A program made the position numbers and the translations under genes. The notes under the pieces are model-generated. The model was not told the DNA's origin, did no database searches, and saw only the letters and a program-made list of their open reading frames with translations. Below, piece by piece: positions 44,431 through 54,219 of a stretch of DNA of 64,000 nt. Within the stretch, counting starts at the first letter, position 1. Each line of letters opens with the position of its first letter. The DNA is from an uncultured Chitinophaga sp. (GTDB taxonomy: Bacteria; Bacteroidota; Bacteroidia; Chitinophagales; Chitinophagaceae): NCBI RefSeq assembly GCF_902168175.1, contig NZ_CABHOU010000021.1:124001-188000 (forward strand), written 5' to 3'.

Positions 44431-45117
44431 ATGGCAGTTAACTTATCCGCATATCAACACATCACCGGCGAACTTTCCTCCTTTGGCGCAAGCCTTGTAG
44501 CCGTTTCCAAAATCAAACCTGCATCCGATATTATGCAATTGTATAATGCCGGACAACGTATTTTCGGGGAGAACTATGTGCAGGAGCTGTTGGAGAAACA
44601 AGGGGTATTGCCGGGCGATATACAATGGCATTTCATTGGCCACCTGCAATCGAACAAGGTGAAGTACATCGCGCCGTTTGTGAGTATGATACATGGTATC
44701 GACAGCGGTAAGCTGCTTTTGGAGATCAGTAAACAGGGAATTAAAAACCAACGAAGGATCGACTGCCTGTTGCAGATCCATATTGCGGAAGAGGAGACCA
44801 AATTCGGACTGAACGAAGATGAGTTGAATGAACTGCTCGCCACCTTAGCCCAATCGCCGGACAAGTTTGCCGGCGTACGCATTTGCGGCTTTATGGGCAT
44901 GGCCACCAATACGGATAACGAAGCGCAGATATCCAAAGAATTTCATCAGCTTAAACAATTATTTGAACGTATAAAAGCGGCACATTTCGCCAACGAAGAC
45001 TCGTTTAAAGAATTGTCTATTGGCATGAGCGGCGACTATAAACTGGCACTGGAATCCGGTGCTACCCTGGTAAGAATTGGCAGCATGCTGTTTGGTGCGC
45101 GCAACTACAACAAGTGA
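44431..45117 (+). CDS. yggS: YggS family PLP homeostasis protein
   Basis: 228 residues of the PLP-binding barrel family (PLPBP/YggS) that buffers pyridoxal phosphate and has no known enzyme activity. The PLP lysine is in LVAVSKIKP, and FGENYVQELLEK, WHFIGHLQSNKVKYI and LSIGMSGDYKLALESGATLVRIGSMLFG are the usual landmarks. The ATG lies directly against the promoter inverted repeat. It converges with the NtrY-like kinase gene with a 2-base gap. Confidence 0.96.
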   Translation: MAVNLSAYQHITGELSSFGASLVAVSKIKPASDIMQLYNAGQRIFGENYVQELLEKQGVLPGDIQWHFIGHLQSNKVKYIAPFVSMIHGIDSGKLLLEISKQGIKNQRRIDCLLQIHIAEEETKFGLNEDELNELLATLAQSPDKFAGVRICGFMGMATNTDNEAQISKEFHQLKQLFERIKAAHFANEDSFKELSIGMSGDYKLALESGATLVRIGSMLFGARNYNK

Positions 45118-45119
45118 CG

Positions 45120-48100
45120 CTACTCCTCTATCAGCGGCAGCTTTACATAAAACGTGGTACCCAGGCCAACTTCGGTTTCAAACCATATTTCCCCCCTGGC
45201 CTGTTCCACTATATTTTTACACATAGCCAGTCCCAAACCGGTGCCTGAAGATTTTGTGGTGAAGTTGGGCACGAATATTTTAGGCTGCACTTCTTCCGGA
45301 ATACCATGGCCGTTATCACGCACACTTACTGTTACGTAGCCCGATTTGGAAGGCGTGAGGCCGATAGTAATGCGACCGTCCTGCTTACCTTCTGGCATAG
45401 CTTGTATCGCGTTTTGCAACAGGTTGGTGAACAAACGGTTCATTTGGGTTTTATCGGCAAAAATCTGGTACTGCATTTCAGGTTGCTCATAAATTATTTC
45501 ACAACCTGGCTGACCCTGGTAAAGACCTGTAAGAGAATACAACAACTCGTTAAGCAACATCTCTTCACTATTCGACTGCCCTATGTGAGCGAATGCGGAG
45601 AAGTCTGACGCGATGTTAGATAAGTGTTCGATTTGTTCCACCAAGGTATTGGCCACGTTTTGCGACAGCACTTTCACATTGGGCGAATCGTTGGCGATGG
45701 CACGTTGCAGGTACTGAATACTCAGCTTCATCGGCGTTAAAGGGTTCTTGATCTCATGCGCCACCTGCCGCGCCATTTCTCTCCAGGCCCCTTCCCTCTC
45801 GCTCTTAGCCAGTTTGGCGGCGCTTACTTCCAGTTTGCGCACCATCTTGTTATATTCCCTCACCAAAACGCCTATCTCATCATCTTTCTCCCATTCAATT
45901 TCATCATTATGCTGCCCAAGGTTTACGCTACGAAGTTTATTGGTAACGAGAGAAAACGAGCGGGTGATGGTATTGGTAATAAACAGCGCCAGCAACCCGG
46001 CAATTAGCAGGATGAGGGCATTAAAGTTGATAAGCACCACCAGGAAGTTGGATATCTGGTTATTCAATTCTGTTTCGGTAGCGAAAGAAGGTACGTTAAG
46101 ATAAGCCAGTACATTGGCCCCATCGCGGATAGGAATGTATCCGGACAGGTATGACATCTTCCCTATCTTCTCATTTTGAATAAACTGAATTTTATTAAGC
46201 CTTGTAAGCTGGAAATAGGCCATAGGATCGACCTTCGGCGCGATCAGGCCCTTTTCGATTAACAGTGGCTGCGTAGTGAGACGCAGGTTGCCGTCGCGGT
46301 CGTAGAGGTTAAGGTCCACATCATGATTCTCGGCCAGCTTGTTTACAGAGCGATACAATGAGTCGTAGATCATCTCCATCTCATCAAACTCCAACCTATG
46401 CTGAAACACAGCCTGCAGGTCGTGGGCAACAGCATTTATTTTCTTACTAAGCCTTTCTGCATTTTCCGTTTGGTAACGGTTGATAAAGAACAGGATGGTT
46501 GTTACACCCAATACAATAAAGGCAAACACCACCACGAAAATAATGGTGCCCTGTACTTTTTTCCTGATGTTGATGTTCAGTAATGCCTTTAACTGACTGC
46601 GCCTCATGCGGGCCTTTATCAGCAAATCGAATACCGCGTAGATGGCAATAATGATCAGGAACAGGCAGAACATATAAGCGAACAGCGTCACGAACTCTAC
46701 AAAACTACGGTCCTTTTTTACAATGATTACCAGCTTCTCCGGTGTCGGGCGATAATAGAACCTGGAATAACCATCTTCGTCCTTGTACATCATATTATCC
46801 ACCAACATTGGAATGTCAGTACCATACAGCTTTACAGGGAAAGGGTAATCGTTATTGTTATTTACCAGTACATTTTTATCGTATACGGCGTAAGAATAGA
46901 TAGAACTAATATCGTTTTCACCCGTTTTAATACCCTCTACCAGCAAACTTGGAAAAGGTCTTTCCGGTTGGGCCACCAGCGGGGTGAGTACAAAACGTAT
47001 ATAACCAAACAAGATAGAGTCCTCTCGTATTTCCCGCGTTCCGATGTAACTATAATCGTTAAAACTGCGCTCTTCGTAATACAGGTTTTTATCGGCAATC
47101 AGCGGCTTCTCCGTACGGCTTTTAAAACTGTCAAACTCATCGATCGTTTCAGCATTATCATTAAAAAGCGGTGTGCCATTCTGGTCAAATGTATACAGAT
47201 CAATACGGTAATTATTATAGGAGCCGGTAAAGTATTTCTGATCGAGTTGCTGCCTGAGATCATCTTTGGCGGCACGGGTCCGGAACCTGAAAAACGCCTG
47301 CACCATCGCATCTTTCGACAACTTCTCATTCACGTCTTTCAGGTACGACTCCAGCGCAACATCCTTACGTTTCGACAGCTTTTCGGCTACTTTTACACGG
47401 TTGCCCCGCTCCTTCTGGTTGTTATGATATACCAGTACGGCAGACGTTGTAACGGTCATTACCAGCATCCAGAAAAGGAAAGGCACCGACGATGGCGTAT
47501 CTTCAAAACGGAGCGCCAGCAGGTCGAGCAGGATGACGTAGGCGAGCAGCCAGGTCATAAACGCCACGTCGTACACACGCTCGTTATTGTAAATATTAAC
47601 GGCGAGCCATATCAGCCCAACAATAGCCAGGAACAAGTACTTACTGCGATAATTAAAATCGGTTAGCTGGTTTAGCAGGTAGTTAACAATCTGGGAAAAG
47701 AACAGGAAACTAATGGCGATAAAGCCCAATACTATCGAGCCCACTACGCTATATTCATCCAGGCCGAATACGTTAGTTACATCAAAGGAGATTTGCGAGT
47801 CGGCTACCAGTGATTGTATGAGATCAGAATAGAACTGGCCTACAATGAACATCAGCAAACCGGAGAGGATAATAATGAGCCAGAGTTGCCAGGGTTCTTT
47901 TACAGCGGGTGGTTTGATAGTCCTTACATGCTCCCTGAAAAACAGGATGAGCCAGAAAGTGAGCATTACGTTGAGCAACAGGTCGCCCAGGGAACGAAAT
48001 ACGTCATCGCGCGCGTAGATCGTTGCATCAAAAAGCTGCAGGGTACGCAGATCTATTGGAAAAGGGTAGATATAAGTGAAGATACGGGCGCAAACCACAA

Positions 48101-48869
48101 CCACCAGCAGAAACGTAAATCCCCACAACGGGCTTACTTTACGGGCCAGCAACGTCGCAAACTGGTTGATGAAAATGAGCATACATATACACCCGATACA
48201 CCACAACGCTATACTGATCCAACTGGGTGGGTAACCAGTGCCGCCAATATCGTGATAGAGATAAAAAAGAATACGGTTCGTATCGTAACTCAGCACAGGC
48301 TTGCCCGGACCGCTTGTATGTATGGAATATTCGTCACTAATGGCGGGCTTTTTGAAGAAACTGTTTACCAGGTAATCGTTTTCTATCTGGTATTCCATTT
48401 TAACAGGAATAAGTCCTACCAGGAACTGTTCCGGCGCCACCTCTTTACAGGTCATTACATAATCGCCGTTATTCAGCTTTACGAAACTACTGCCGGGGCG
48501 CGGATTGTTGGGTAGGTCCTGTGGCTTAACAGTGTTAGTACTCCAGAAGGTTTCCCACGATTCGCCGCCGCGGTTATCGAAGGCGAAGAAGTACAGGTTT
48601 TTGTGGTATAGGCGCTGCAGATCCTGTTCGGAGTAACTGCGGTTCAGGAGTTTGGGTATCAGCGCCGTATCAGCAGCAATGCGGTCGAACGCGCGCTGCC
48701 TGCTATGGATACTGCTTTGTAAAGTTTGCCGAACACCTTCTTCAGAAGAATAGTAAGACCAGAAATTATTGAAGAGAAAGGAAAAAGTGAACAGCCATGC
48801 GGCAATGATCAGTAAATAACCATTACGCAGGAAGAAAAACCGTATCTCTTTAAAGTCGAACCTGGCCAA
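45120..48869 (-). CDS. Large NtrY-like membrane sensor histidine kinase
   Basis: 1249 residues. Membrane helices occur at about 14-34, in a cluster from about 210 to 480 (ISIALWCIGCICMLIFI, LLVVVVCARIF, LWLIIILSGLLMFIVG, VVGSIVLGFIAISFLFF), and near 740-760, 800-820 and 960-980, with extracytoplasmic sensor stretches between. A HAMP segment follows TNTITRSFSLVTNKLRS, then HisKA with RQVAHEIKNPLTPMK (H1038) and an ATPase domain with NLLQNAIQAMP and GTGLGLAMCKN. The HEIKNPLTPMK form is that of NtrY. No NtrX-like regulator adjoins it, so it is an orphan. It overlaps nothing; mazG follows upstream by 3 bases. Confidence 0.9.
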   Translation of the reverse strand: MARFDFKEIRFFFLRNGYLLIIAAWLFTFSFLFNNFWSYYSSEEGVRQTLQSSIHSRQRAFDRIAADTALIPKLLNRSYSEQDLQRLYHKNLYFFAFDNRGGESWETFWSTNTVKPQDLPNNPRPGSSFVKLNNGDYVMTCKEVAPEQFLVGLIPVKMEYQIENDYLVNSFFKKPAISDEYSIHTSGPGKPVLSYDTNRILFYLYHDIGGTGYPPSWISIALWCIGCICMLIFINQFATLLARKVSPLWGFTFLLVVVVCARIFTYIYPFPIDLRTLQLFDATIYARDDVFRSLGDLLLNVMLTFWLILFFREHVRTIKPPAVKEPWQLWLIIILSGLLMFIVGQFYSDLIQSLVADSQISFDVTNVFGLDEYSVVGSIVLGFIAISFLFFSQIVNYLLNQLTDFNYRSKYLFLAIVGLIWLAVNIYNNERVYDVAFMTWLLAYVILLDLLALRFEDTPSSVPFLFWMLVMTVTTSAVLVYHNNQKERGNRVKVAEKLSKRKDVALESYLKDVNEKLSKDAMVQAFFRFRTRAAKDDLRQQLDQKYFTGSYNNYRIDLYTFDQNGTPLFNDNAETIDEFDSFKSRTEKPLIADKNLYYEERSFNDYSYIGTREIREDSILFGYIRFVLTPLVAQPERPFPSLLVEGIKTGENDISSIYSYAVYDKNVLVNNNNDYPFPVKLYGTDIPMLVDNMMYKDEDGYSRFYYRPTPEKLVIIVKKDRSFVEFVTLFAYMFCLFLIIIAIYAVFDLLIKARMRRSQLKALLNINIRKKVQGTIIFVVVFAFIVLGVTTILFFINRYQTENAERLSKKINAVAHDLQAVFQHRLEFDEMEMIYDSLYRSVNKLAENHDVDLNLYDRDGNLRLTTQPLLIEKGLIAPKVDPMAYFQLTRLNKIQFIQNEKIGKMSYLSGYIPIRDGANVLAYLNVPSFATETELNNQISNFLVVLINFNALILLIAGLLALFITNTITRSFSLVTNKLRSVNLGQHNDEIEWEKDDEIGVLVREYNKMVRKLEVSAAKLAKSEREGAWREMARQVAHEIKNPLTPMKLSIQYLQRAIANDSPNVKVLSQNVANTLVEQIEHLSNIASDFSAFAHIGQSNSEEMLLNELLYSLTGLYQGQPGCEIIYEQPEMQYQIFADKTQMNRLFTNLLQNAIQAMPEGKQDGRITIGLTPSKSGYVTVSVRDNGHGIPEEVQPKIFVPNFTTKSSGTGLGLAMCKNIVEQARGEIWFETEVGLGTTFYVKLPLIEE

Positions 48870-48872
48870 AGT

Positions 48873-49649
48873 TTATAATTGTCCTTTTTCCGTTTTTTTA
48901 ATATCGTTCCATAAACCATCCATCTGCTCCAGCGACATGTCGTGGAGGCTAAGTCCACGTTCTTCCGCCAGCTGCTCCATTTGCTGGAACCGACGGATAA
49001 ACTTCCTGTTGGTACGCTCCAGCGCATTTTCGGCATCTATCTTTAAAAAGCGCGAGTAGTTCACGAGCGAGAACATTACATCCCCAAACTCCTCCTCTAT
49101 TTCGTCCTGATTGCCTGTTACCATTGCCTCTTTCAATTCTTCCATCTCTTCCCGCACCTTATCCAGTACCTGACCAGTGTTATCCCACTCAAAACCCACC
49201 TGTTTGGCTTTCTCCTGCAGGCGCATCGCTTTAACAAGGGCCGGTAACGAACCGGGAACGCCGCTTAGCACAGATTTTTTGCCCTCTTTCAGTTTCAGTT
49301 TTTCCCAGTTCTGCTTTACCTGTTCCTCGTTTTCCACTTTTACATCGCCATAAATATGCGGGTGGCGGGAAATAAGTTTTTCGCAAATACCGTTAATAAC
49401 ATCATCGATGGTAAACTGATTTTGCTCTGCCCCTATCTTTGCATAAAAAACAATGTGCAGCAGCAGGTCGCCAAGTTCTTCACGAATCGACTTCCAATCC
49501 GATCCGGTAATGGCGTCGGTGAGTTCGTAAAGTTCCTCGATGGTTTGCTGCCGGAGGCTATGAATCGTTTGTTTACGGTCCCAGGGGCATTTTTCCCGGA
49601 GGTCGTTCATAATTTCCAGCAGGCTGGCAAAAGAGTGTTTATTTTCCAT
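48873..49649 (-). CDS. mazG: Nucleoside triphosphate pyrophosphohydrolase MazG
   Basis: About 258 residues with two MazG all-alpha domains. It splits pyrophosphate from (d)NTPs, including damaged ones. The first domain has LREKCPWDRKQTIHSLRQQTIEE and EELGDLLLHIVFYAKI; the second has EEFGDVMFSLVNYSRF with the EExxD metal-binding pattern. The ATG at 49649 (MENKHSFASLLEIMNDL) is preferred over one nine codons upstream because it gives the family N terminus. It is three bases upstream of the NtrY-like kinase gene, an operon of two. Confidence 0.95.
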   Translation of the reverse strand: MENKHSFASLLEIMNDLREKCPWDRKQTIHSLRQQTIEELYELTDAITGSDWKSIREELGDLLLHIVFYAKIGAEQNQFTIDDVINGICEKLISRHPHIYGDVKVENEEQVKQNWEKLKLKEGKKSVLSGVPGSLPALVKAMRLQEKAKQVGFEWDNTGQVLDKVREEMEELKEAMVTGNQDEIEEEFGDVMFSLVNYSRFLKIDAENALERTNRKFIRRFQQMEQLAEERGLSLHDMSLEQMDGLWNDIKKTEKGQL

Positions 49650-49801
49650 GCACACGATATTAGGAATAGGCGGCAAAATACAAAGTATTTGCCGGGCAAA
49701 TTTTGTTTCCTGGCGAAAAGATAGGAAATCCTTTGATAATGCGCGTTTTATAGCAAATTCCGGGCCTTGCCGATATGTAAAAAACTGTTAATTTCTTTTT
49801 C

Positions 49802-49831
49802 TTGGCAGATAAGCCAATTTAATTAGCTTTG
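49802..49831 (+). promoter_or_regulatory. Promoter of tex
   Basis: TTG (49802-49804) and TAGCTTTG (49824-49831) are 19 bases apart, a near-consensus Bacteroidota promoter. The leader to the ATG is about 60 bases. A TTGGC/GCCAA repeat (49802-49806 and 49812-49816) lies over the -33 end. Confidence 0.7.
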
Positions 49832-49899
49832 CGGCCCGGAGGAAATGCTTTAAACCATCTTCCTTCTACCCAAAAATTGAATAACTTATTGATATTATT

Positions 49900-52176
49900 A
49901 TGAACGCGACACACATCGACCTGATTTCCTCAGAACTGGGAATTGCGAAGAAGCAGGCGGAGAACACCATGAACCTGCTGGCCGAAGGCTCTACCGTGCC
50001 CTTCATCAGCCGTTATCGTAAAGAGGTGACCGGCAGCCTGGACGAGGTACAGATTGCAAAGATCGAAGACCTTCAGAAGCGTTATAAGGAAGTAGACGAA
50101 CGACGCGCTTTTATCATTAAGACCATCACCGAGCAGGATAAAATGACGCCGGAACTGCTGGAGAAGATTGAGCAAACCTGGGTGCTGCATGAGCTGGAAG
50201 ACATTTATCTCCCCTACAAACCGAAACGTAAAACCCGCGCAATGGCGGCTATCGAAAAAGGTTTGGAACCACTGGCCAATCTTATTATGGACCAGCAGGA
50301 AACCGGAGCGCTGGATGAGATTATCAAAACCTACCTGAACGAGCAGGTACTTACCGGCGAAGATGCGCTTAAGGGCGCCCGCGACATCATCGCAGAACGC
50401 ATGAACGAAAATGCAGAACTGCGTGATAAAATGCGTAAACTCTTTAACAATACCTCCAAATTCGCGGCTAAAGTGATTGAAGGTAAAGAAGAAGAGGGCG
50501 TGAAATACAAAGACTACTTCGATTTCAATGAAGATATCACCTCTATCCCCTCGCACCGTGTACTGGCTATCCTGCGCGGCGAGGCCGAAGGTTTCCTGTA
50601 CGGTACCATTTCACCGGTAGAGGAAGATGCGCTGGACATTATCAATGACCAGTTCATCCAAAAAAGAAATACACCATCCGGCGAGCAGATGGCGAAAGCC
50701 GGCACCGATGCTTACAAACGCCTGTTACGTCCATCACTCGAAAACGAGTTCCGCGCCCAGGCCAAAGAGCGTGCAGATGCCGAAGCTATCGATGTATTTG
50801 CCGACAACCTCCGCCAGTTGCTGCTCGCAGCGCCTCTCGGCCCTAAAGCTGTTATCGCCATCGATCCCGGATATCGTACCGGTTGTAAAGTGGTAGCACT
50901 GGATGATCAGGGCAACATGCTGGACAACGATGTGATTTATCCGCTTGAAAAGAATTATAAACGCGACGATGCAGAACACCTTTTGCAGAAATGGGTGGCG
51001 AAATACGATACGGCCGCTATTGCCGTAGGTAATGGTACCGCAGGCCGCGAAACCGAAGAATTTGTGAAGAAGATCGACTTCGGTAAAAAGGTGATCGTAT
51101 TTATGGTGAACGAAAGCGGTGCTTCTGTGTACTCAGCTTCCGAAGTAGCCCGCGAAGAATTCCCCGACCACGACGTAACCGTGCGCGGCTCCGTATCTAT
51201 CGGCCGCAGGCTTATCGATCCGCTGGCAGAACTGGTGAAGATCGATCCGAAAGCGATAGGCGTAGGTCAGTACCAGCACGACGTAAACCAGAGTCAGTTG
51301 AAACAGAGCCTCGACCGCGTGGTGATCAGCTGCGTGAACAATGTGGGCGTAAACCTTAACACCGCTTCCAAACATCTGCTGGCATACGTTTCCGGCCTCG
51401 GCCCTTCCCTGGCAGAAAACATTGTGAAATACCGTAAAGAGAACGGCGCTTTCAAGAACCGTAAGGAACTGAAGAAAGTAACCCGTTTAGGCGATAAAGC
51501 TTTTGAACAGTGCGCAGGCTTCCTCCGTATTGAAAATGGCGATAACCCGCTGGATAACTCTGCAGTACACCCCGAACGTTATGTAGTGGTTGAGGCAATG
51601 GCCACCAAACAAAACTGTACCGTTCAAGACCTGATAGCGAACGAAGAACTTCGCAGGAAGATCAACCCGAAAGAATACATCAACGAAGAAGTAGGCCTGC
51701 TTACTATCGAGGATATCATGAAAGAACTGGATAAACCCAGCCGCGACCCTCGTGATGAGATATCTATCTTTGAATATGCAGAAGGTATTAAATCGATGGA
51801 AGACGTGAAACCGGGGATGCAACTGCCAGGCGTAGTGACCAACATCACAGCCTTTGGTGCTTTCGTAGACATCGGTGTTAAACAAGACGGACTGGTGCAT
51901 ATTTCACACCTTTCGAACAAATTCGTGAGCAACCCGAGCGAAGCAGTAAAACTGAACCAAAAAGTAATGGTAACAGTACTGGAAGTAGATATAGCCCGTA
52001 AACGTATTTCTCTTTCCATGAAAGACAGCGAGCCTGCACAATCAGGTGGCGGCGGTCAGCGCAGGGAGAATAATAACCGTGGCGGAGGAAACAATAACAA
52101 CAAACAGCCGAAGAAAGAGGCGCCGTTGAACGACTTCCAGGCCAAACTGCTGGCCTTAAAGAAAAAGTTCGATTAG
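49900..52176 (+). CDS. tex: Tex family RNA-binding protein
   Basis: 758 residues of the Tex (toxin expression) transcription-associated protein family. The N-terminal helical half ends in a YqgF-like RNase H fold with VIAIDPGYRTGCKVV and GNGTAGRETEEFVKK; helix-hairpin-helix motifs follow (VGVNLNTASKHLLAYVSGLGPSLAENIVKYR), and a C-terminal S1 RNA-binding domain sits near residues 640-710 (GVVTNITAFGAFVDIGVKQDG). A Gly/Asn-rich tail (RRENNNRGGGNNNNKQPKK) is lineage-typical. Stand-alone gene with its own promoter and terminator. Confidence 0.96.
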   Translation: MNATHIDLISSELGIAKKQAENTMNLLAEGSTVPFISRYRKEVTGSLDEVQIAKIEDLQKRYKEVDERRAFIIKTITEQDKMTPELLEKIEQTWVLHELEDIYLPYKPKRKTRAMAAIEKGLEPLANLIMDQQETGALDEIIKTYLNEQVLTGEDALKGARDIIAERMNENAELRDKMRKLFNNTSKFAAKVIEGKEEEGVKYKDYFDFNEDITSIPSHRVLAILRGEAEGFLYGTISPVEEDALDIINDQFIQKRNTPSGEQMAKAGTDAYKRLLRPSLENEFRAQAKERADAEAIDVFADNLRQLLLAAPLGPKAVIAIDPGYRTGCKVVALDDQGNMLDNDVIYPLEKNYKRDDAEHLLQKWVAKYDTAAIAVGNGTAGRETEEFVKKIDFGKKVIVFMVNESGASVYSASEVAREEFPDHDVTVRGSVSIGRRLIDPLAELVKIDPKAIGVGQYQHDVNQSQLKQSLDRVVISCVNNVGVNLNTASKHLLAYVSGLGPSLAENIVKYRKENGAFKNRKELKKVTRLGDKAFEQCAGFLRIENGDNPLDNSAVHPERYVVVEAMATKQNCTVQDLIANEELRRKINPKEYINEEVGLLTIEDIMKELDKPSRDPRDEISIFEYAEGIKSMEDVKPGMQLPGVVTNITAFGAFVDIGVKQDGLVHISHLSNKFVSNPSEAVKLNQKVMVTVLEVDIARKRISLSMKDSEPAQSGGGGQRRENNNRGGGNNNNKQPKKEAPLNDFQAKLLALKKKFD

Positions 52177-52185
52177 GCAGATAAA

Positions 52186-52214
52186 AAACGCCGGAGCTTA
52201 GCGTTCCGGCGTTT
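52186..52214. terminator. Bidirectional terminator between tex and the Ivy-like gene
   Basis: Ten-base perfect arms AAACGCCGGA and TCCGGCGTTT with A on the left and T on the right, between converging genes. Confidence 0.92.
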
Positions 52215-52219
52215 TTATT

Positions 52220-52741
52220 TTATTCAGAAAATTTATTCTTCCATTCCAACAGCTTCGCGGGCCAGGCGGTATCGCCCTTCTCACTAAACATCCTCACTTG
52301 TTTTTTTACCGCTATTCCTGCATACACCTCATCTTTTTTCAAGTCTACCACCAGGGCCGATTCTTCAATGGTACAGTCGTGCGGACGACAGCCTTCGGTA
52401 AATAAAACTGCATTTTCAATATCGATCGGCGGTGTTACCTGGTGCCGGTCGAGGAACGCTTTCGCATCTTTCCCTAAAAGCCGCTTAAACCGGTCTTTTA
52501 AAGGCGGTTGATCAAACAGACTCACATCATGCGCGTACTTGCCGTTAAAGGTCTCAAAAGCACCCCAGGATTGCGCTGGCATTGCAACTACGTTAGTATC
52601 TGTTGCCTGAATCATTGTATCGGTACTAACCATTGTTACAGAATCAGGGCGTCGCCGCGCGGTTTCCTTTTTAGACTTGTTTGTACAGGAGATGCATATA
52701 CTACCCTGCAACAACACCGCCATCAACATAAATTTCTTCAT
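52220..52741 (-). CDS. Lipoprotein with an Ivy-type lysozyme-inhibitor motif
   Basis: 173 residues. A lipoprotein signal ends at SC (MKKFMLMAVLLQGSICISC). After a Thr/Ser-rich linker comes a domain of about 110 residues with GCRPHDCTIEESALVVDLKKDEVYAGI. C-R-P-H-D-C closely resembles the CKPHDC loop that plugs the active site of C-type lysozymes in Ivy inhibitors, and it is followed by Ivy-like beta strands. The match is seen in one loop and the following strands only; overall similarity to Ivy could not be measured. If right, this is a periplasm-facing or surface lysozyme inhibitor. Other inhibitor folds or an unrelated disulfide loop remain possible. Confidence 0.65.
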   Translation of the reverse strand: MKKFMLMAVLLQGSICISCTNKSKKETARRRPDSVTMVSTDTMIQATDTNVVAMPAQSWGAFETFNGKYAHDVSLFDQPPLKDRFKRLLGKDAKAFLDRHQVTPPIDIENAVLFTEGCRPHDCTIEESALVVDLKKDEVYAGIAVKKQVRMFSEKGDTAWPAKLLEWKNKFSE

Positions 52742-52768
52742 GGGAATAGTATTTCGGGGGAAATGAAA

Positions 52769-53401
52769 TTACTCCATTTTGTATTCAAAAATCGGGTCAA
52801 TATGCGAACCTGGTTCCATGTGGAATACCGGGTTGATTAGCCCGTCTTTTAATCCGTACACCCATCCGTGCAGGTGCGGGCGTTTATCTTTATGCCAGGC
52901 TTCCTGGATCGTTGTTGTTTTGGCGAGGTTCATGACCTGTTCAATTACATTCAGTTCTACCAGGCGATCAGTGCGGCCTTCTTCCGTAGGAATTGCGTCT
53001 ATTTCATCGCGGTGGAAGCGGTACACATCTTTAATATGTTTAAGCCAGCGGTTAATGATGCCGTAATTGTGGTTCGTAAGCGCGGCTTTCACCCCACCGC
53101 AGCCATAGTGGCCTACTACCAGCACATGTTCGACTTGAAGGATGTTTACTGCGTACTCCATAACCGTAATCAGGTTCAGGTCGGTGTGTACTACCATATT
53201 CGCCACATTACGGTGTACGAAAATTTCGCCGGGCTCCGTATTTGTAATTTCATTTGCGGGTACGCGACTGTCGGAACAACCTATCCAGAGGAATTTAGGC
53301 GCCTGCTGTTCCGAAAGGCGTTTAAAGTAATCGGGGTCCAGCGTTACTTTTTCATGGGCCCATTTTTTGTTATTCTCGAGCAATTCATCAAAAGGGTGCA
53401 T
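52769..53401 (-). CDS. can: Beta-class carbonic anhydrase
   Basis: 210 residues. It interconverts CO2 and bicarbonate. Zinc ligands and the Asp-Arg dyad are in WIGCSDSRVPANEI, and the second set in VVGHYGCGGVKAAL. GEIFVHRNVANMV is the family strand. Cytoplasmic, no signal. It lies 27 bases downstream of the signal-less end of the enoyl-CoA hydratase gene and may be cotranscribed with it. Confidence 0.96.
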   Translation of the reverse strand: MHPFDELLENNKKWAHEKVTLDPDYFKRLSEQQAPKFLWIGCSDSRVPANEITNTEPGEIFVHRNVANMVVHTDLNLITVMEYAVNILQVEHVLVVGHYGCGGVKAALTNHNYGIINRWLKHIKDVYRFHRDEIDAIPTEEGRTDRLVELNVIEQVMNLAKTTTIQEAWHKDKRPHLHGWVYGLKDGLINPVFHMEPGSHIDPIFEYKME

Positions 53402-53430
53402 GGGAAAGTTTTTAGTTTGATAAATCGGTT

Positions 53431-54210
53431 CTACCGGCCTTTAAACACCGGTGTTCTCTTCTCTGTAAAAGCCTGCATGCCTTCTTTCTGATCTTCCGAA
53501 GCAAATAACATGTAAAAGTTCTTTCGTTCAAAGTGCAGGCCTTCCTCGAGAGAAGTATCGAAAGATTTCAACACAGCCTCCTTGGCCATTTTGACCGCGA
53601 GAGGACTTAATGTGGCGATTTCCGATGCCAGCTTAATAGCTTCCTGCAAATATAATTCAACCGGTACTACTTTGTTGATTAATCCCGCTTTATGTGCTTC
53701 ATTCGCAGTAATGAACCTTCCGGTGAGTACCATTTCCATGGCCAGGGCTTTGCCCACCGCCCTTGTAAGCCGCTGTGTACCGCCAGCGCCGGGCATTACG
53801 CCGATTTTAATTTCAGGCTGGCCAAACCGTGCTGTTTCGCTGGCTACAATCATATCGCATAACATGGTAAGCTCACAGCCACCACCCAACGCAAATCCGC
53901 TAACCGCAGCTATAATAGGTTTCTTTATTTTTTTGATCGTGTCCCAGGTGCTGAATTGGTCTGTAATTAACATATCGATAGCCGATTTGTTCGACATTTC
54001 TTTAATGTCGGCCCCGGCCGCGAATGCCTTTTCGTTTCCGCTGAGTACGATCACTCGTACTTCGTCATCGGCATCCAATGCCTTCAGTGCATCACGTAAT
54101 TCTCCCATCAGCTGGAGATTGAGCGCATTTAATTCCTTTGGCCTGTTAAGGCTGATGTGCGCAACGTGGGGCGCAACGTTTTGGTGTACAATTATCAGTT
54201 CGGGGCGCAT
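53431..54210 (-). CDS. Enoyl-CoA hydratase/isomerase
   Basis: 259 residues of the crotonase fold. It adds water to trans-2-enoyl-CoA in beta-oxidation. FAAGADIKEM binds CoA, and both catalytic glutamates are present, E113 in GGGCELTMLCD and E133 in GQPEIKIGVMPGAGGTQRL, so it is an active hydratase rather than a two-residue-lost relative. It lies 10 bases from the DUF3667 gene and 30 bases from carbonic anhydrase on the same strand. Confidence 0.94.
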   Translation of the reverse strand: MRPELIIVHQNVAPHVAHISLNRPKELNALNLQLMGELRDALKALDADDEVRVIVLSGNEKAFAAGADIKEMSNKSAIDMLITDQFSTWDTIKKIKKPIIAAVSGFALGGGCELTMLCDMIVASETARFGQPEIKIGVMPGAGGTQRLTRAVGKALAMEMVLTGRFITANEAHKAGLINKVVPVELYLQEAIKLASEIATLSPLAVKMAKEAVLKSFDTSLEEGLHFERKNFYMLFASEDQKEGMQAFTEKRTPVFKGR

Positions 54211-54219
54211 GTTTCAATT

